Shown: positions 60,851 to 64,000 of the stretch, one piece after another
Layout of the letters: every line of letters starts with the position of its first letter
Position numbering within the stretch: position 1 is the stretch's first letter
Source of the DNA: Salinibacterium sp. G-O1
Lineage (GTDB): Bacteria > Actinomycetota > Actinomycetes > Actinomycetales > Microbacteriaceae
DNA: 64,000 nucleotides
Reading direction: 5' to 3'
Assembly: GCF_030063305.1 (NCBI RefSeq)
Contig: NZ_JASISV010000002.1
Span: forward strand, 434,001-498,000
Made by a program: the position numbers and the translations under genes
The notes under the pieces: generated by a model
Seen by the model: the letters and a program-made list of their open reading frames with translations, nothing else
What the model was told of the DNA's origin: nothing
Database searches by the model: none

Positions 60851-62048
60851 GCCGAGCATTCCACCCGTCCAGAAGACCAAAGAGCAGACGCTCGCCTGGC
60901 TGCGCACCATCACCGGTGAGCTGTCAACGGCGACTCTGAAGCGACTCGAGGAGACGCTGCCCTGGTATGGCGACATGCCTCCAGGGCGGCGCTCTGCCGT
61001 CGGGCTGGTCGCGCAGGCCGGAATCACGAGCTTCATCAGTTGGTTCGAAGATCCGAAGTCGACACCGTGGATCGCCGCCGACGTCTTTGGGGCGGCCCCC
61101 AGGGAGCTGCTTCGATCGGTGTCACTCACCCAGACGCTTCAGCTCATCCGGTTGACCGTTGAGGTCGTAGAGCATCGCATCAAGAGCGACGACGATGTGT
61201 TGCGCGAAGGAATCCTGCTGTACTCGCGCGAAATCGCGTTCGCCGCTGCCGACGTTTACGCACGTGCCGCGGAAGCCCGTGGTCTCTGGGACGCCCGCCT
61301 CGAAGCGCTCGTGGTCGACTCGATCCTGAGCGGCGAGTACGACAACGAATTGCCATCGCGCATCGCAGCCCTCGGCTGGAACGGCCATGGTGAAGTCTGC
61401 GTCCTGGTCGGGACGGCACCAAAAGTGCTGGACGTCGACCAACTGCGTCGAACTGCGCGCCACCTCAGCGCCGACGTTTTGATCGGCGTGCAAGGCAGCC
61501 GGCTCGTGCTGGTGATTGGGCGCGCGAGCCCCAGGACCGAGAGCCCGGATGCCACCGAGCCGATGCCTTTCCTCGACATCGCCCGGCAGCTCGAGCCGGG
61601 GTTCGGTTCCGGGCATCTGGTGCTCGGCCACGAGGTGCCGTCACTGGTCGACGCGTCGAAGAGCGCCAAGGCAGCTCTCGCAGGCTTCGCTGTGGCACGC
61701 TCCTGGCGCAATGCGCCACGCCCGACGCTGGCCGACGACCTGCTTCCCGAGCGCGCGTTCGCGGGTGACCCGCTCGCGCGGTCGACCCTCATCAATCGCA
61801 TCTACAAGCCGTTGCAGGCCCACTCCACCGATCTGCTCGCGACCCTCTGGTGCTACCTCGACAATGGTCGGTCTCTCGAGGCGACGGCTCGTGAGCTCTT
61901 CGTGCACCCCAACACCGTCCGCTACCGCCTCAAGCGGGTCAGCGACGTCATCGGTTGGGATGCCACCGGTGCGCGCGAAGCGCTCATCCTGCAGGCCGCC
62001 CTCATCATCGGGTCGATTGCCGACCCTGATTCGACGAAGCGCCGCTGA
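60807..62048 (+). CDS. PucR-type transcriptional regulator (FasR-like)
   Basis: A 413-residue regulator with a C-terminal PucR helix-turn-helix ([20 protein letters not shown], then [20 protein letters not shown], about 365-405). A middle GGDEF-like CdaR region and an N-terminal helical domain ([20 protein letters not shown]) precede it. In streptomycetes FasR of this type activates fabD-fabH-acpP-fabF; the same linkage is seen here with fabD 1.9 kb away. The start is uncertain. ATG 60807 lies inside aceE (44-bp overlap) and gives a basic 17-residue lead; the conserved region begins just after aceE, where only an ATT at 60858 could start. Acetyl-CoA supply and fatty-acid synthesis may be linked through it. 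Confidence 0.82.
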   Translation: MSRRVRPGRPAGKARPSIPPVQKTKEQTLAWLRTITGELSTATLKRLEETLPWYGDMPPGRRSAVGLVAQAGITSFISWFEDPKSTPWIAADVFGAAPRELLRSVSLTQTLQLIRLTVEVVEHRIKSDDDVLREGILLYSREIAFAAADVYARAAEARGLWDARLEALVVDSILSGEYDNELPSRIAALGWNGHGEVCVLVGTAPKVLDVDQLRRTARHLSADVLIGVQGSRLVLVIGRASPRTESPDATEPMPFLDIARQLEPGFGSGHLVLGHEVPSLVDASKSAKAALAGFAVARSWRNAPRPTLADDLLPERAFAGDPLARSTLINRIYKPLQAHSTDLLATLWCYLDNGRSLEATARELFVHPNTVRYRLKRVSDVIGWDATGAREALILQAALIIGSIADPDSTKRR

Positions 62049-63836
62049 CTAGTTTTCGTTCACCCGCCACAGCGTGAGCGTTACAGTTCCGCCCGCCTCG
62101 GCGTAGCTACCTGAGCTGACTCGTTCGAGGTACCCGGAGCCATCTTCTGCCCAGTCCACCGCACACGAGTCGTCGGTGATGACCCAATTCACATCGGCAT
62201 TCTGCAGCACTGCCTGGCTGGGCAGAACTCCCTCGTTGCGGAGCCTGAGCAAGCCGAGAATGGCCGGTTTGTCTGCGGGCCAGGCCATACCGCCGTTGTA
62301 GTACACAATTGCGGCGCCCGTGTTGGCCTTGAAGTGCAGAGGATCGAGGCACGGATCGGTCAGCACCATCGCGTCGGCAGCAGCTACCGCCTCCGACGCC
62401 GCTCGCTGACGTTCTGATTGAAAGGACAGCCCGATAACCTCGGTCTCGCCATAGCGGTAGAAGCTGGACCAGTCCACGAGCGAGACGCCGATAAGTGCGA
62501 CAGGCAGGACGGTTGCGACGATTCGCACCGCCCACCCTTTCCGCGTTATTTCCGGCCGGTTTCTCAATACGAGGTACGCCGCATAGCCGAATAGCGGCAC
62601 CGAGGTCACGGCCGTGAAAACAAACATGTCGATCCAGAACCGGTACGGCTCCTGATTTGCACCCCAGCTGTCATTGCCAGCGACGACGAACCAGACCGTC
62701 ACAATGGCGATCGGGTAGGAACGGAGGAATACATCCCGTCGACGGAAACCGACAACCGCGATGTACGCGAGCAGCACCAGAAGCACCATCGCACACAGCA
62801 GTCCGAGGTGGAGGGGAACCCCGAGGTTCTTGCTGGACGCCACGCGATACGCGAGGAAGGGGTCGCCTGCCTTCGTCGCAAGATATGTTCCGATGATCTG
62901 CGGAGAGGCTGCCAATGCGAGAGCGACGGCGGGGATGGCGAGCAATCCGCGGGTACGGACAAGCACGAGGATCAGACCGGGGATCGCTGGCACCAAGCCC
63001 AGAGTGAGGGTAGCGAGCTGACCCAGCGCCGGTGCGACCAGGGGCCCTACGAAGAAGAGCGCAACGACAAGACCACCAGACAGGGCGATGAGGCTCCGGC
63101 GCGGCCGTCGCGACAGCCCAAAAGCGGCGACCGTGTAGCACAGCACGTAGACGCTGGTGAGGAAGGCGTAAGTCTGAACGTTACCCAGCAATCCGACGAC
63201 AGCCGCAGCCGCGATTCCGACTATGAGCCACACCCTCGTGCTGGGCGCGCGCACCGCGAGAACGAGCACTGCCAGCAGTGCAACGCCGGCGACTGAGAGC
63301 GACGCCGCTTCGCCGTTGAGCGTGAACAGGACCGCAAACGGCCCCCACAGCACGGCGTGGGAGTCGAGGAGCGTCATCCAGGTTCCGCTGATGAACGTTG
63401 ACAATGTGCCGATCACCAGAGGAATCGGGCCGACAAACGCAAACCAGCGATTCCGGGTCATGAGCACCGCAGCAATCGATACCGACACCGTGAGAAGCAC
63501 GATGAAGCAAATCCCGACGACGCTCCATGTGGCCGCTGGCGTGACGCCGGTGACGTAGGAGACAGCTCCCAGCAGCGAGTAGTAAAGGTGCGGGTAGTTG
63601 ATAGTGCCAGTTTCGGTGAACGGTTCAACAGCAGCGAAACGTCCCTGCGATCCGTTGATCACGATCGCGAAGTAGGAGAGTTGATCTCCAGCAAAATAGC
63701 CCCGGAAGTTGGAGAGTTTCCAGCCCGGCTGGGACATCAGCATCGATACCTGAGTGACGATGGTCAGGGCGATCGTCGATGCAAGACCTGCGGCGATGAT
63801 GAGAGCGGACGTTAGGAAAGAACGAGTCGCAGGCAT
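62049..63836 (-). CDS. Large polytopic membrane protein (GT-C-like)
   Basis: A 595-residue membrane protein with about 12-14 hydrophobic segments and a soluble C-terminal domain of ~110 residues (from about SFQSERQRAASEAVAAADAM, with LTDPCLDPLHFKANTGAAIV). The first extracytoplasmic loop has FRGYFAGDQLSYFAIV, where an acidic residue after the first segment recalls GT-C glycosyltransferases and related envelope proteins. This is only a topological likeness. ATG 63834-63836 follows TATGCT by six bases; in-frame sequence upstream runs into the fabD promoter. Its stop abuts the PucR stop with no gap. It interrupts the usual regulator-fabD order. Confidence 0.7.
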   Translation of the reverse strand: MPATRSFLTSALIIAAGLASTIALTIVTQVSMLMSQPGWKLSNFRGYFAGDQLSYFAIVINGSQGRFAAVEPFTETGTINYPHLYYSLLGAVSYVTGVTPAATWSVVGICFIVLLTVSVSIAAVLMTRNRWFAFVGPIPLVIGTLSTFISGTWMTLLDSHAVLWGPFAVLFTLNGEAASLSVAGVALLAVLVLAVRAPSTRVWLIVGIAAAAVVGLLGNVQTYAFLTSVYVLCYTVAAFGLSRRPRRSLIALSGGLVVALFFVGPLVAPALGQLATLTLGLVPAIPGLILVLVRTRGLLAIPAVALALAASPQIIGTYLATKAGDPFLAYRVASSKNLGVPLHLGLLCAMVLLVLLAYIAVVGFRRRDVFLRSYPIAIVTVWFVVAGNDSWGANQEPYRFWIDMFVFTAVTSVPLFGYAAYLVLRNRPEITRKGWAVRIVATVLPVALIGVSLVDWSSFYRYGETEVIGLSFQSERQRAASEAVAAADAMVLTDPCLDPLHFKANTGAAIVYYNGGMAWPADKPAILGLLRLRNEGVLPSQAVLQNADVNWVITDDSCAVDWAEDGSGYLERVSSGSYAEAGGTVTLTLWRVNEN

Positions 63837-63842
63837 CGGATA

Positions 63843-63848
63843 AGCATA
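63843..63848 (-). promoter_or_regulatory. -10 hexamer of a leaderless promoter (large membrane protein)
   Basis: TATGCT on the minus strand, six bases before ATG 63836. Confidence 0.5.
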
Positions 63849-63957
63849 AGGTGCGGGCTCGTACCCGATTTGTCCGCAATGATTGCCACAACGATTCGAC
63901 TGAAGATTAGGTGAGTCCCAACAGCACCGATTCAGACAGAGTTGGCAGACTGGAACG

Positions 63958-64000
63958 GTGATTGTCATCGTCGCCCCCGGACAGGGCTCCCAAACTCCCG
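63958..64000 (+). CDS. fabD: Malonyl-CoA:ACP transacylase (5' end only)
   Basis: The first 14 residues, read from the GTG at 63958 (VIVIVAPGQGSQTP), match the invariant start of FabD, where PGQGSQ forms part of the oxyanion site. The gene runs off the window. There is no Shine-Dalgarno; CAGACT lies six bases before the GTG, so it may also be leaderless with a weak -10. The rest of a fabD-fabH-acpP-fabF operon is expected beyond the edge, by analogy with related genomes. Confidence 0.85.
   Translation, partial: MIVIVAPGQGSQTP

Overview
The window is about 64 kb of high-GC DNA from an actinobacterium, most likely a Microbacteriaceae member. That placement is an inference from gene content and order: a DUF7455 gene beside a parE-type topoisomerase and the primary sigma factor, glnA plus a glnA2-glnE pair, lpd-E2-lipB-lipA, a homodimeric aceE followed by a PucR/FasR-type regulator and fabD, and polyphosphate glucokinase. 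About 60 protein genes, one tRNA (Val, anticodon UAC) and the RNase P RNA were identified. No insertion sequence, prophage, CRISPR array or clear island boundary was seen. Every reading frame examined is intact except the two genes cut by the window ends (a sugar ABC permease and fabD).

Layout. 1-1.9 kb: the end of a carbohydrate ABC operon with an operator-like palindrome and an intercistronic hairpin. 1.9-7.6 kb: topoisomerase IV B subunit, DUF7455 protein, ATP-grasp protein, F420-glutamate-ligase-like protein and RpoD/SigA. 7.8-11.8 kb: MFS transporter, PAC2 protein, leucyl aminopeptidase. 11.9-18.8 kb: a lipoate block with E3 (lpd), E2, a membrane pseudokinase on the other strand, lipB, lipA and a DUF4191 protein. 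18.8-26.4 kb: a nitrogen block with an RDD protein, a textbook GlnR box, glnA, a duplicated-domain lipoprotein, glnE and glnA2. 26.5-35.6 kb: panB, a 964-residue kinase/aminotransferase fusion, map, ppgK, a threonine-aldolase-like enzyme, rnpB, a coiled-coil protein and Nif3. 35.7-41.1 kb: an NCS1 permease with a giant acidic N-terminus, an EamA exporter and a SatD-type regulator pair joined by a shared operator motif. 41.1-53.4 kb: a 12-gene, mostly ATGA/GTGA-coupled operon plus a divergent thiolase. 53.5-56.4 kb: an ECF42-type sigma factor with three YCII proteins and a DinB protein. 56.5-64 kb: tRNA-Val, a membrane protein, peroxiredoxin, aceE, the PucR regulator, a large membrane protein and the start of fabD.

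The most distinctive system is at 41.1-53.4 kb. A branched-chain-type (HAAT) ABC importer, an acyl-CoA ligase, a 3-hydroxybutyrate-dehydrogenase-like SDR, both subunits of a 3-oxoacid CoA-transferase, two alpha/beta hydrolases, a TetR regulator and a divergent acetyl-CoA acetyltransferase together spell out uptake and conversion of 3-hydroxybutyrate or acetoacetate (possibly as esters or oligomers) to acetyl-CoA. A compound inverted repeat lies between two good back-to-back promoters and could control both directions.

A second global feature is transcription signals: at least fourteen genes have a TANNNT -10 hexamer ending 6 or 7 nt before the start codon and no useful Shine-Dalgarno sequence, so leaderless mRNAs look common here, while genes inside operons keep AGGAG-type sites. 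Functions were assigned by reading motifs and gene context, without database searches; starts were chosen from ribosome-binding sites, overlaps and the -10 spacing rule.
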